Positions 1 to 15,000 of a stretch of 64,000 nt of DNA are shown here, piece after piece. Both the position numbers and the translations under genes were made by a program. The notes under the pieces are model-generated. The model was not told the DNA's origin and made no database searches. It worked only from the letters and a program-made list of their open reading frames with translations. Each line of letters begins with the position of its first letter. The stretch's first letter is position 1. This stretch comes from Trichoplax adhaerens (taxonomy: Eukaryota; Placozoa; Uniplacotomia; Trichoplacea; Trichoplacidae), in contig NW_002060953.1 in assembly GCF_000150275.1 (NCBI RefSeq), positions 1,090,510 to 1,154,509 on the forward strand, in the 5' to 3' direction.

Positions 1-1
1 G

Positions 2-3000
2 AAAGCTGCTGAAAATGATGGTGATCTCATTCGAGCTGCAGAACTTCGAGCAGAAGCTTGCACAAGTACTCATACCATTAAAGCAACTGCTCAAGCTGAT
101 GCCACCTTAGCTGAAGCTGAAGAGAAAGCCGAAGCTATTACAGCTCAAAGTGAAAGCGATGCTATGGCTGCTATTCGAAAATCAATCGGTGAAGCAGAAT
201 CAATCCTTGCTACTACTCGTGCTCAAGCTGAAAATGTTCGAATCGATTATAAACGAAAATCCAATGAAATATTACAAAAAGCAAAGATACAATCGCAAAA
301 GTTACGCACTGAAGGGAAAGAAAAAGCTGCTGATGAATGCTTACGACGAGGTGAAGCAGAAGCAGCTAAAGTTGCAGCTGAAGGTGAAGCAAAATGTGGA
401 AAAATTAATGCTGAAGGTGCTGCTAAAGCCGATAAAGCTAAAATTGCTGGTGAGGAAAAAGCTGTTCAAATTAAAACTGCTGCTAAAGCCAAAGTTACCG
501 AAATGATGCTAGATGCAAAAGCCAATGCCAACAAAGTTAAAGAAGAAGCCAAAGCGACAGCTGTTCGCGAATCCAATACTATCTTAGCTCGAGGCTATCG
601 TAAATCGCGCGATGAAGTTAAAGCTGTTGCTTTACAAGCTGAAGCAAATAAGGAATATTCTAAACAGATGGAAAAAGCGCAATCAACGACAGCAAAATTA
701 CTTGCACAAAAAGATATTGAAGTAAAAGCAGTCAATGTTCAAGGAGAAGCTGAAATGGAAAGATTGAAAACTACTGCAGAAGCGGTTAGCGTTAAATCGC
801 ATGCTAAAGCTGCTGCAATCACTGCTATCATGGACGCAGCAGCCGATACAGCGGTTAAAAAAATCAACCAAAAGAATGACCAAGTTATCCTACAGTCTGA
901 AATGAAAGGGAGAGAAGATGCTGCTCGCTTATTAAAAGATGGTATTACTGAAGCAACAAGGATGATTATTGATGGTGAAGAGAAAGCTCAACGTTTAAAA
1001 ACTAAAGTAGCTATTGAAGCTGTCCGAGCTAGAGTATCTGCTGAAAGTGAAATATTACAATATACAGCGGATAAAGCTGAAGAGAAACGTGAAGGGATTC
1101 AACAATCGATTAAACAATTGACAGCACAAGCTGAACAAGAAATCAAGAAAGTCCTTACATCTGGTAATGAAGTTCGTGCTAATGCTATTCGAGAAGATTT
1201 AGCAACAAAAATTGAAGTGATGGAACTAGAAGGACAAGTACTGACCAAACATTTAAGTGAACGTGCTAAAATGGAAGCGGAACGTATCAAAATGGCTGGT
1301 AAAATTAAAGAAAATAAAATTTTAAAATTTGCCGAAGCTGATATTACCATTGCTACTGCAGCAACATTAGCTGAAGCGAGCAAAGAGAAAGCAATTAAAG
1401 ATGCTGAATTTGTCAAGAATAAATCTTTAGCTGAAGCCAATTTAGCTAAAAATAAAGGTGAAAAAGAAGAAGTTATTGATGCTATTATCAACGACGGTAA
1501 ACAAGAAGCGGAAAGAATTACTAAAGATGCTGAAGTAATTTCATTACGATTAATGGCAGAAGCACGCGCTAAAGCAACTAAATTAAGAGCCGAAGCAAGT
1601 GCTGAAGCTGAATTGTTAACCGCTGAACAAAATGCAGAAGTGTTAAAAAATCAAATGTCGGAAGCTGCCGATGCAGCGATTGTAACTGGCAAGAAAGAAG
1701 CTGCTAGCGTACGCTTAAAAGCGAAAGAAAATGCACGCGAATCGGATTTACGCAATAAAAAGAATGCCGCTACTCGTGCATTAGTTAATGGTGAAATAGC
1801 TGCTGAAGTTGCCTTAACAAAATCAGTAACAGATTCTATCCAAAAACGAGCTCATGGTGAAAATACCGCAGCGGTAACAACGATGGAAGGTAAAGTGAAA
1901 TCGATTAAAACAATCACTCATGGCGATATTGAGGCTGTCAAGATAAAATATGATGGTAAAATTGCTGAAGCTCAACTTCTTGGCGATGTTACTAGAGTGG
2001 AAGTATTAAAATTACAACGTGATGCTGAAGTGACTAAAATTACAGCGTTATCCGCTGCTGAATTAAGTCGTGTCAAATCGGAAGAAGAAGCAGCATCGTT
2101 ATTAGCACGACGTGAAGAAGAAGCTAAAGTAGCTAAATTAAAAGCTGATCAATGTCGAAGTGCTGAAAATGTCTTATTACTGGAAGATAAAGCAAAAGCG
2201 GATATTTCATCAGCCAATGAGTTAGCTCAATCGATACGTGATAGTGCTGATGAAAAAATTGATGCTGCATTAGCTGATGGTGATGGCGCTGAAGTTGAAA
2301 GAATTCGTTCACAAGCTGAAGTGAAAGCGATTAAAGCAGCAACAGAAGGAATCATCCAAGCTGTTAATCAAAAAGGTGAAGCTCGATTCAATGCTGCATC
2401 AGAAGAAGCCAAATTGGTTGCTGAAGCAGCTAAAATCAATGCAGAAGGTAAAGCATATTCAACAAGAATAGCTGCTAAAGGTGAAGCTAAATGTATACGT
2501 GCTAAAGCTGAAGCTGATGCAAAATATGTTAAAGAGATGTCAAGAGCAAAAGCGAAAGATTGCATGCGAAAAGGCCATGTTAGTGAAGCTGAAGAAGCAT
2601 TACAAGCTGGTGAAGCTGAAGCAAAAAGGATAATTTCAGAAGCAACGATTGCCGCTACAAATTTAATTGCACAACGTGAAGCTGAAGCTATACAATCATT
2701 ATCAGAAGGTGGTATTGAGCATGAAAAATTAAAAATTGGTAATCCTGAAACCGTTATCATTAAAGCTGAAATTGAAGCTGAAGTAATGCGTAATAATAGC
2801 AATGGTCAAATAGAAGAATGTTTATTACAATCACAAAGTAAAGCAAGATTAACAACGATTGAAGCTGAAAGGAATGCTAAAGCAGCTTTCTTAGCTGGTG
2901 ATGAAGCAAAAGCAGCTGAAATCATTCTACAAGGTCATATTGCATCGGCTGAAATGATTGCACGAGGTCAAGCGGAAGCCAGTGATATTAAAGCAAAATG

Positions 3001-6000
3001 TGACGAAGCCATTGCTCTCAAGTTAGCTGATGCTAAAGCAGATGCTGTTAAATTAAGTTCAGAGAGAGATTCTATGGCTGCTGAAATTGAATCAGAGTTA
3101 AAAGTCAAAGCTTTCAAACTTCAAATTGAATCTGCTGCTCAAGCTGCTGCACGCCGTGGTGATCCAGAAGCTAAACGTTTAACCATTGAAGGTGATAAAA
3201 AAATAGCTACTTTAACCTCGGACAATGATGTCAAAGTAAAAGTAATGCGTGCTGAAGGAAACGCTGAAGCAATACGATTACAAGCACAAGCTCAATCTGA
3301 AGTAGTTCTTATTCAAAGTAAAGCACAAGCGGAAAATATCCGACTTCAAGCTGATAATGAAGCAAAAGCAGCGATTGCTAAAGCAAAGCATCAAGCTGAA
3401 GCTACCCGACAACAATTAATTAATCAAGCCAATAAGGCTAAAGCCAATGGCAACGAAGATGAAAGTATCAAATTAAGAGCATCAAGTGAAGCACAAGCTG
3501 CTAGAATAATCGCTAAAGGTGAAGTGGAGGCTTGTAAAATTCGTGGTGAAGCCGTAGTCAAAGCATCAGAAGCAATCAATAAAGGGAAATTAGAAGAAAG
3601 TAGTATTCTCCATGAGGGAAGTGTTGAATATCATAAGATTAAATCAGAAGCTGAAGCCCATGCCTTACTTGATAATGATCTAGACAACAGAGCGGAAGAA
3701 GTTGCTGATCAAGGTGAAAAGGAAATTAAACGTTTACAACAACAAGAAGATACACATGCTGATATCTTACAGTATCGTGCCCAAGCTGAAATGATTATTG
3801 CTAATGCTGAAAAAGATTTAGCATGTGAAAAGATATTATTGGAAGCTGAAATTCAAGCGTCACGTATCGAGGCAGAAGGTAAAAGTTCAATTATAACTGC
3901 TAAAATGGACAGAGAGATTGATAATGCAATCGTACGTGGTGATCATAAAGCTGCTATGGAAAGTAAAATGAAAGGTGAAATTGATTCAAGTCAAGTGAAG
4001 ACTAATGCTAACATTGCAGCAATACGTAAAAAAGCAGAAATGGAATCGAAAGCAGCGGCTACAATGGCTGAAGCTGAAGCAGAAGCAAGCCAGTTAAGAG
4101 CAGCTGAAGAAGCAAGGATTGCATTATCAAAAGATGACGAAGGCCAAGCAGCTCAAGCAATGGCCGAAGGAGAAGCTGTTGCTATTCTTATTCGAGGTGA
4201 AGGCCAAGCTAAATCTAAAATTATTAATTCTACTGCAGACGTTGAAGTATTACAAGCTGAAGCATCGATGAAGGCCGATGCTGTACAATTAAAAGCTGAA
4301 GCAGCCGCTCATAATGCTGAATTGAGTGGCAATTCGTTATTAGCCGCTGAAATTAGAGCTAAAGGAGATGCCGATAAAGCCGCATTAAAATTACAAGCTG
4401 ATGCAGAAGCTGCAAAAGTCAATTCTTATGGTGAAGCAGAAGCTGTTTTAATTCAAGCAAAATCCAAAGAAGAAAGTATTTTATTAAGAGCAAAAGGAAA
4501 ATCAGAAGAAATAAAAGCATTCGATGAAGAAGAAGCTAATCGTATATTAGATGAAGCTCAAAGAGACGCTGAAAAAGTGATAGCGGAAGGTAATGCAGAA
4601 GCTGAACGTTTGAAAAAATTCGGTGATACTGAATATACAAGGCTACATGCTATGGCTACAATCGAATCAGACCGGCAAATTGGTCGTGGTCGAGCTCAAA
4701 CAGTGAAAGAGAGCGGAAAAGAAAAAGAAGCTGCTGAAATTGAAGGTCAAGTTGAAGCTAAAAATGTAACATCTAGAGCTGAAATAGAAGCCAATGCAGT
4801 TAAAAAACAAGCGGAAATTGAAGCTGCTAATATTCGATCACAGGCCGAGGCTCGTGCCATAGCTGTAGATAAAACTGGTAATAGTAGTGAAGCCGAGAGA
4901 ATTCGTCGAGATGGAGAAGTCGATGCAACTAAAGCTCTCGCTATTGGCATGATCGAAGCTGATAGAATTATTGCAATTGGTAAGCTTGAAACTGAGTTGG
5001 AATTCGCAATGGCTAAAGTTCAAGCAGCTAAGCTTAAAGGAGATAAAAATAGTGCCATTCGACTTACAGCAGAAGCTGAAGCAAAAGTTTCTGAGCAAAC
5101 TAAAATTCTCGATGCAGAAGCGTTATATCAACGTACGGAAGAAGAAGCAAAAGCATTACAGCGTAAAGGACAAAACGAGATTCAAGCGATTAAAAAAGCA
5201 GCTAAACAATATGTCAATAACGCTAAATCAAGTGGTAGTACTATGGCTGTATCAATTGTTACTGCTCAAGCTGAAGCAGAAATTAATCGAATTGAAGCAG
5301 CTAGAAAAGCAGAAGCGGAAAGATTATTGACAAAGGCTAACGCTGAAAAAACACTTATAAATGCTGAAGGTAAAGTTGAAGCAATCAAAATGATCGCCCG
5401 TGGTGAAGCAGATATAGCTGAATTACTGGATGATAATAAGAAAATTAAACAAGTTTTAAATACCGCAGAAATGGATTGTGCTAAAATATTAGCCCAAGCA
5501 ACACAAGAAGCTTCACGAATTGCTGCAGAGGGCGAAGCTAGTGCTACTCAAATTCATGCTCAAGGTTTTGCAACATCGGAAAATATTAAAGCGACAACTA
5601 ATTCAACCGAAATTGAAAATCTTGGTATGAAACATAAGGCGCAAAGTATAAAAGAAGTTAAAAATGCAGAAACTAAAAGTACAGTTAAATTAGGCAAAAT
5701 TGAAAGTATAAAAACACAAGAAATTGCAAAAGCTAACGCTGACAAGCAAGCTGTTGAGCGTGAAACAGAAGCTTTAAAATCGAGCGGAAATGAAGAGCAA
5801 GCTATCCTTAAAAAAGCTCAAAGTGACGCAAATTATATTATTGCTGTTGCTGCAGCTGAAAGTAAAGCTCTTCAAGCCAAAAGTTTAACTCAAGTTGCTG
5901 TTGCAAAAGCGGAACTAGAAAGTAAAATCAAGTTAAAGAAAGCGGAAAAAAATGAAAATGCTATTACTGAAATGACAGGTGAATTAAAAGCAATTGAAAT

Positions 6001-9000
6001 TTTAGCACAAGCTACCGCTGAAATTGATGGTACGTTACAAAATAAATTAGCAAAAATTGAAGCCGAAAAAATTATTGCTGAAGGACAAGCTGCAGTAATA
6101 AGAATGAAAGGTAATCCAGTGAAGGCAGCAGAGATGACAGCACAGATCCAAGCTAAAGCGATTAAAGCAGCTGCTAAAGCTAAAGCGGACGCTCTCAAAA
6201 ATAAAGCACAATATGAAGCTAAAGCTGAAAAGATAGTAGCTGAAAGTCGTACTAATGTAGCGGAACGTTCAGGTGATAAAACCAAAGCTGACCTGACCAA
6301 AACAGTTGGTGATATTAAAGCCGGACGAATAATAGCTCTTGCTGAAGCTCAAGCTTCCCAAATTGTTGCAGAAGCGGATGCTGAATCAGATAAGCTAGTT
6401 CAATTAGGCAAGGCTGAATCGCTTAAACATAAAGGTGATGGGGCTGAAGTGAAACAATTACATGCCAAAGCAGAATCCACCTGTTTAAGAGTAAAAGCAA
6501 AGGCTTTAGCCGATGCTATTAAAATTAAGAATGAAGTTGAAGTGGAATCTAAACGCCAAATTGCAATTGCTGAGTCGAAAGCTGTTCGAGCAAACTCAGA
6601 AAAGAAGGCAGCTAATTTGGCCAAATCGAACGATAAGATTAATAGTAAAAAAGCAAAAATTGAAGGAGATATTCAAGCAGCACGTATAATGGCAACTTGG
6701 GAAGCTGAAGCAATTACATTAAAAGCGTTTGCTGAATCCGATGCTTTACTAGCAACATGTGAATGTGATGCAGCTACGATTGATATCATATCTTCGAATC
6801 AGGCTGATCAAATTAATGATGATGGTAATCCATCGAAGGCAACTATTTTAAAGAAAGAAGGTGAAGCAGAATCGAAGGGAAAGCGTATCGAAGGTAGATT
6901 AGAAGCTGATAAGATTAAAATACAAGGAGATTGCGAAGTGATCCGATTAAAAGCTGCAAAACAAGCTGATAATATAAGATTAACAGCAGAGATGCATGCA
7001 CATTCAGCTGAAGCTGCTAATAATCACTCTGATGCAATCCGCATTAAAGGTGATGCACAATATGATGCCGCAAAATTTCAGTGCAATGAAGAGATTAAGG
7101 CAGCAAAGATGAAATGTCAAGCAAGTGTTGAATCAATACGTAAAAATACTGCCAAAAAGATTGAAGCAGTTAAAGTTAGTAGTGAAAGAATTATGGAAGT
7201 GCATTCTGTATCAGGTGATGCAGATGAAGCTACTAAACAGCGAAAGTATTATTTAGGTAAAATATCTGTTATTGAGGCGGAGCAAGCAGCAAATGTAGCT
7301 ATTGAAAAAGCTGAAGAAGAAGCTGCAATAATAAAAGCTGAAGCGAAGATAAAAGCAGCACATGTCATTCAAAATGCAGCAAATCAAGCAGCGGAACTAT
7401 TAAAGCAAGGTAAAAAATTGCAAGCCCAAAATATCACTAAACTTGCTGAAGAGGAAGCTGCTAAAATATCGCGTTTGGCTGAAATTGAAGCTATCAATGT
7501 TAGAGCTATCGCAGAAGCAGAAGCTTTAAGATTAGTAGGCAAGGGAAAAAGTGAGGCGGCACAAATTGAAGGAGATAAAACTAAAGCTCAAAATGAATTA
7601 TCTGACGCTAGAGCTAGAGCATATCTTATTGAAGCAAACAGTAAAGCAACAGTAGTGAAAAATACTGCCGAAACTGAAGCCAATTATATATCAAGATTAG
7701 CTGAACTTGAAGCTCAAGATGATATCGAGCGTGGTAACGAAGAAGCTGCTTCCATTAAAATTTCTGAAGCGGAAGTAGAAAGTAATAGAATAAAAGGTGT
7801 AGCAGCAGTTGTGGCTGATAATATTATAGCCATTGGTGAAATTGATTCAGCATCACAAAAAGAACTTGTAAAAGCCGAATTCTTACAAGCTAATGGCCAA
7901 GAAGCTAAAGCTATCTCGGCGAAGGCTGAAGCTTTATCTGATGCAATTACCAAGAAAGGTGAAGTTAACGTTACTAAAGAACAAGAACTATTACAAGTTG
8001 AAGTGGCGGCTGCCGTACAGAAAGCAGTTGCCAATATTGAAATAGCCAAGAGTAAAAATGATCAAATTGAAGCTGATAGAATGCTAAAACTTGCAAAATT
8101 AGAGGAAGAGAAACTTAGAAAAATCTCGAAGATTAATAGCGATAAAGTTAAGAAAATATCTGTTACTGATGCCAACCTCTGTAAAGCCACTGCTGAAGCA
8201 AATATTGCTAAAGTTAAAGGTGATGCTAACAAATATAGTCAGTTGATGAAAGATGCAATTACTACAGCGGCAAAGAAGAAAGCTTCAATCGAAGAGCACG
8301 CTCTTAAAGCTTTTTTAGAAGTTAATGTTGCTGATGTACAACAAGTAGCTAAAAGTAATGCTATTGCTGCAAATCAAAAACATGACAAAGTAGAAGCTGA
8401 TAAAATTAAAGCTGTGAGTAAGGCCAAAATTGAAAAATTGCAAGCTAGTACTTCTGCTGAAATTGCTAAATTTCAAGGGATTGCTGCATTGGAAATCAAA
8501 GTTAGTAAAACCCTTGCAGAAGCTGGTGTTCACGAAATTAAAGGCAACAAGACTCGAGCTATTATTACAAGGTCTGAAGCAGAAGCAGAAAAAATAAGAC
8601 TTACAGCTGATGCAGAAGGAAAACTTGTCGAGAGATTAGCTGAAATTGACGCTGAAGCTATAAGAATTTGTACAAAAGAAGACGGTAAAGCAGCAAGATT
8701 ACATTATACACAACTTGCGAAAAAAGAGCAAGCCGCGGGAAATCTCTTAGAAGCTGAAAAATTAAAAGCTGAAGGTGAAGCACAAGCATACATATATAAT
8801 CACCAAGCTGAAATTGAAGCAAGCAAAGCTATAGCTAAGGGAGAAGCTGATGGCCTAATAGTAAAGGCAACCGGAAATGCGGAAGCTACACAAAAAATAT
8901 TTGATGGCCAAGCGGAAGTCGCTTCGATCGAAGGGAATACACTAAAATCAAATACATTAATTAATAACGGCAACGAGGCTTCAATCTTGATCTTGGCGGA

Positions 9001-12000
9001 AGCTAGTGCCAAAAGAGAGAGAATATTGGCTAAAAATGAAGCGGTGTCAATACGAACGACTGCTGCTGCAGCGGCGGAAGGGAATAAATTACGAGTTAAC
9101 GCTGAAGCTGACAATGCCAGAGTTTTGGGTGATAATGTTAAAGCAGCGCAATTAGATGGCAATTGCGTAGCTGAATATTGGCAAACAGTACGCCTTGGTG
9201 AGATCGAATCCGAAAAGAGGCTTGCGCTTCTTGACGCTGAGGTAGAAATGATACATTCTAAACGTAAGAGTGACTTATCAAAAGCTCTTGGCGATGAAGT
9301 TGGTGCTAAAGTCATCATTGAAACTGGTAAAGTTCAATATGAACGTGCGAAAGCAGAAATTGAAGCAAAGTATGCTAATTTAATTGCAGAAGTCCAGGTT
9401 GATGCGACTCTTCAGAAAGCACAGTCCGATGCAAAAGCAGCAGATAAACATGGAAAAGCAGAAGCTGCCGATGAATTCCGACAAGCGGGTAAAAATTCAG
9501 CTTTTAGCCTCAGAAGAAATAGTGTAAAGCTGCAGCATAAACGTCAAGGTGATGCTCAAGGTAGTAAATCTAAAGCGGAAGCGCTACGTAAGGCTGAAGA
9601 AATTTTATCTAAAAGTAAAAAGTTGGCTGATGGTAGTAGACAAAGCAATAATTATAGCAGTGCAGTAAAAATTTCAGCAGATGGCCGCGCTAAAGCAATT
9701 GATGTTGTCACTACAGGTGAAGCTCGAGCAATTTTAGCATATGCTAATGCAGAAGTAAAAATCGCAAAAGATAAAGGTGACGATAAAACAGTTATACAAG
9801 CTAGAGTATTAGGTGACCAAGAAGCTGCTAAGTTGCAGGCCTTAGGTGAAGCGGAAGCACGACGTTTGAATCTGGTGGGTAAAGCTTCAGCATTAAGATT
9901 AGATTCACAAAATCAAGCCAATATATTAGATAAAAAGACACTTTCCGAAATTGAAGCAGCACGTGAAGTTGGTAATAAAGTTGGAGCAATTAATGTACAA
10001 GCTGATGGTCATATACGTAAAGAGCAATTACTTGTAGAAGCAACTGCAGAAGCTATCAAAATTGAAGCGTTAGCAGAAGCTGAATTTTATAGAATCAAAA
10101 CCTTAGGAGCAATTTCAGCCGCTCAAACTGCAAATGACACATTAGAAGTCTATAAATTGGAAACATCATCTAAAATCGAAATTGAAAAATTGAAAACAAT
10201 GGGTGAAATTGAAGCCAATCGTGTCATTGCTATTGGTGAAGTTAATAATCAAAATATAAGAGATGAAGCTGAAATCAACAAGGCTGAATTAGCTGGTGAT
10301 ACTGATCGAGCTGATAGATTAAAAGCAGAACATGAAGTAAAAGATATCCAATGGAGAGCCAAAGCAGAAGCAGAATCAGTTAAAGCTAAAGCTGAGCTTA
10401 ATGCAAAACTAACTATCTTAAATGCTGAAAAAGAAGCTGAGATTAAACGTCGAGAAGGCGATGAGAAAAATGCACAGCAGATATTAGCTGAAGCTAAAGC
10501 AACAGCAAAATGTATACGTGCAGATGGCGATACAGAAGCGACTAGAATTTTAGCTCTTGCTAATGTTGATTGTGAAAATGTGAAAGCATTGGCTGAACTA
10601 AAATCATCGCAAAAAGTTCTTGAAAATCAAATTAATAATGCTGAGGCTACAGATCAGAAGAAAAATGTAATTCGATTGAAAGCATCACAAGAAATTAATG
10701 ATGTTTTACAAAAAGCAACAGCAGATGCGAAACGAATATTTGGTATTGCCGCTGCTGAAGCTAATGGAGTTAAAGCCGCGTTAGATAATAAAAGTAAATC
10801 TGTGGATGATAAGATGGAACAAGCGAAACTGCAAAAATCATCGAAATTGGAATCGGAAAAGATAAAATTTATTGGAAATGCTAATTCGACTAAAGCTAAT
10901 ATTCTTGGTGAAATTGAAGCCGAAAGGATCAAAGCTTACAGTGAAGCAGAAATTGCACGCGTAGATGACAATGAAGAAATTGCAATCCGTTTAGAGACGG
11001 CTGCTGATGTCAAGGCAGTCAGGCTTGAAGCAGAAGCTAAAATCAAGAATGTTAAGGCAGTTGCCTTACAAGAAGCTCAATTTGCAGCATTAAAAATGGA
11101 AGCTAATGCAGAACATGCACTCGCAAAAAATGATGAAATTGAAGTAAATAACCTTAAATACCAAGGTCAATTGGAAGCGCAATTAATTATTAATGTAAGT
11201 GATATCGACTCAGCCTTACTAACTAGGTTAGCCGAAATAGAAGCTAATAAAGTTAGTTTGTTAGAAAAATCAAGAATATCTAAATTGGATAATGATAGTA
11301 TTGAAGTAGAGAAAGAAATAACTGCAGTTGAAATCAATGCCATCGAACGAAAAGCTATCGTTAAAGCTGATGCGATGAAAGCGAAAGCTAAATTAAAAGC
11401 TGAAGCCGCAAATGAGATTGCCCACAGTAATGCTCAAGCAGCACTAAAAAAAGGAGATAAAATTTTAGCTGAAAGATTCATTTTGGAAGGTGAAGCGGAA
11501 TCCAAAAATATTATTGCTAGGAGTGAAGTAGAAGCAGAAGAAATTCTCGCTTTAGCAGTTGCGGAAACGCAAGAGCTAAAGGCAAATTTAAGCGTGATTA
11601 TTGCTGAAGTAGAGGATAAAGGAGACCATGAAGCTATCCAATTGGAAAATGAAGTTAACATTCTTCGAGCGAAAACTAGTGCAGAGGTAAACTACATACT
11701 AAAAAGTAAAGAGCTAGACGCACAAGTCTTTGAAGCAAAAGAAAAATTTAAAGCTGAAGAATTAGAGAAAAAGGGCAATGCCATTGAAGCTACAAAAATA
11801 AGAGCTTACGCCGCCGCTGAAACAAATAAAATTCGTGCCCTAGCTGATGTTGAAGCTAAGCAGTTACAAACAGAATGTGAAATTGATGTATTAAAAACTC
11901 AGGCAATTACTAGAGTTGCCAAAGCAAGACAGTCAGGAGATGCAGCTAAGGCAATCAATATTGAGACAGAGATGAATGTAGATACAGTCTTATTAGAGAC

Positions 12001-15000
12001 TGCAACAGAAATAGAAAGTATTAGGGCAGCTGCTAGAGCAAACGCTAATTTGATTATTGAAAAAGCTAGAGCGGATGTAAATGCACTACAGTCTCAGTAT
12101 AATCTAAAAATAGCTCAGGCTAAAGCTAATAATAATATCGAAGAAGCAGATTCATTGCAAAAGCAGTGTTCTACGGAAGTCTTGGAAATTATTTCAAAAG
12201 CTGAAGCTGATGCCTGTATGATTGAAGAAGATGCTAAGGCTGATTGTGAACGTTTAGAAATGGCATGCAAAGCAAATATTGTTAGACTTAAGGCCGCAAG
12301 TTCTGCAGAGAAAGCACGAAATGAGGGTAAATTTGCAGAAGCTGCTCAATTTGAAATTGATGGTGAGAAACAAGCATTAGAAATAGAGATCGAAGGTGAA
12401 ATTATTGCTGCAAGAATTCGATCAGAGGCCAAGGCTCAAGCCATCCTAATTAAATCGAAGGCAGAAGCAGCTGCAGCTAGATTATCAGGAAATGATATGA
12501 AAGCGTCAAGAATACTTGCTGAAGGCGAAGCTTTAGCTAATAGCACTATTACGGAAGGAGAAGCAACAGCTGATAAATTAAAGCTGGAATTAGCAATCAA
12601 GCAATCACAACTTAAGAACGGCTACAGAGAACTGGGTGCCATTGAAGCTGAATATAAATCAAATACCGAACAAATAAGAGCCGATGGTAGAATAAATGAA
12701 ATTAGAATGCGCGCTACAGTAGATGCAGAAGCTGCAGTTTTAAATGCTGAACGAAAAGCTGAGGCTGCTAAAGCTTCTGGAAACCATCACGAAGCTGAGC
12801 ATTTAATCGCTGAGGGTAAAATAAATGCGAAGAAAATTGTAACTTTAGCTGACGCCGAAGCTGAACTGTTGAAAGCATTAGATGAAGCTACTACAAATTT
12901 AACCCAAGTTAAAGCTCAAGTTGCAGCTCTTAAAGCTTCTGGCGATGAAGAGAAAGCAATCAGGATGGAACTCCAAGCTGAAATACGTGCGGCAGAACTC
13001 AGAGATGCTGCTAGGATAGCTTATACCAGAAAAAAGGCAAAAGCCGATTCAGATGCTATTCGTGCTCTTGCTAACAGTAGTGCAGAATTAGCCCGTAAGC
13101 AAGGAAATGCAGAAAAAGCAGAAATGATATTAAAGGAAGCAAATATTAAACTGAAAGAAGTTGAATTAATCGCTGAAGCAGAAATTGAATCAATTCTGAC
13201 TGATGGATCGATTCAAAATGAGCTAAAGAAATCATTGGCAGAAGCGGCGATTGCTAAACTTAAAGGTCATAAGCAAGATGCTGTCAAGCTACAATATGCA
13301 GGTGAAGCAAGGGCAGCTATTCGGTCTTCAGAAATTAAAAGTAATCTAGAAAAGACAAAGGCCGGCATTTTTGCTGATACAATTTTGCAGCTTGCTGAAC
13401 TGAAAGCCGAAGAAGCAAAAGCTAAGGGAGATAATGTAGAAGCTGATAAAATACTAGCTGAAGCAATGGCCAAAGCAGAATTAAAAAGAGCTTTAGCAGA
13501 AGCTGACGCTTTCGAATTAACGTCTGCTGGTAAGATAAATGCAAATAGAGCAGAAACAAGTACCGCATCGGAAATCGCAAAATTACGCGGCGATCTGAAA
13601 GAATCTAACAAATTACAAACATCGAAGGAGATTAAAACTGCAAAACAAACTGCTACAATGCAAGAAACAGTCGCTCAAATGCGCGCTGATGCTAGGGCTA
13701 AATATAATGAAGCTTCAGCTGCAACTGCAACCGCAGCATTTAAGTCAAAAAGTGATGAAATTAACGCTGAAGTTGCTTTAGCTATTAACAAAGCAGATAA
13801 TGCGAAAATAGCAACCCTAACGAAAATTAAGGGTGACTTACAAAAGAAATTAGCGGACATTGAAACTCAAAGGCTATCAAAGTTAGGAGAAGCTGAAGCA
13901 CTTCGATTAAAAGGAGAGACTGAAAAAGCTGATCAGATAGTTATGGAAGCGAACACCAAAGCTGCTGTTGAGAAAGCTGAGGCGCAGTCTGCGTCCGTAA
14001 GGGCCTCTGCTGAAGCTGAAATTTTATATAACAAGCAATTAGCTGAAGCTAGAGCTACTGCCGCTAACAAATTAGGAGACCGACAGAAAGCAAATATGAT
14101 CTTAGCTGAAGACGGTATAGAAGCTACATGTGTCAATGATACTGCTGAAGCTGAAAGTACGTTAATTGAGAAATTAGCAGACATCGAATCAGAAAAGATA
14201 TTAAAACTAGGTGAAGCAGCAGCTGCTGCAGCTATTGGCGAAGATGAGAAAGCAATTAGGCTAATTGCCATATCTAAAGCTAATGCAGCTAAAAAAGCCG
14301 CAGAAGCTAGAGCAGCTTTTACACTGATGCAGGCAGAAGCTGAAGTCAAAAAAGCGAACGGTTTAGCGAGAGCGGCTACCAAAAATGCGGCAACAGAAAT
14401 TGAGACTATTGAGGCGAAAATGTTAAAGAATACCGCAGAAGCTCATTCAAATTGTATCCAAGATGTAGCAGAAGCTAAGGCATCCCGTGCGATCTTACAG
14501 GGTAATGTCGAAGGTCAAGAATTTCATGCTATAGCTGATGCGGAAATAGTTCTACTGAAACTTAAAGCGGGTGATATAGCTGAAGATGAGTGTAGAGAAT
14601 ACAAAACAGAAGCAGAAAAGATCAAAGTTAGCAATAAAGTTAATAAATTATCTACAATTACAAATGAAGATATCCGCGTATCCGACACTATTGCAAAGTC
14701 AAAGGCCGAAGAAATTACGAAGACTGCTGTAGAAAAGGCTCTAGCAGCTAGATCTAAAGCACAATGGATGGCGGCTGAAGCAAGACGTAAAGGAGAACAA
14801 GAGCAAGCCGAAGAAAAATCAAAAGACGGTGAATTGGAAGCAATTAAGTTAAATGCTGAAGGCGAGGCAGAAGCTGTAATTCTACTAGCTGAAGGTGAAG
14901 CGGAGGCTGCTGAATACAGTTCAGAATGCGATGCAGCGACTGCTCTAGCAAAAGCTAACTTTAGAGCTGAAGAAGCCAAACTATATGGTGATGTGGAGAG

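Noticed and set aside
150-506. 118-codon plus-strand frame of Lys/Leu runs
   Set aside because: Shifted frame of the hendecad repeat; the true frame is open from base 2.
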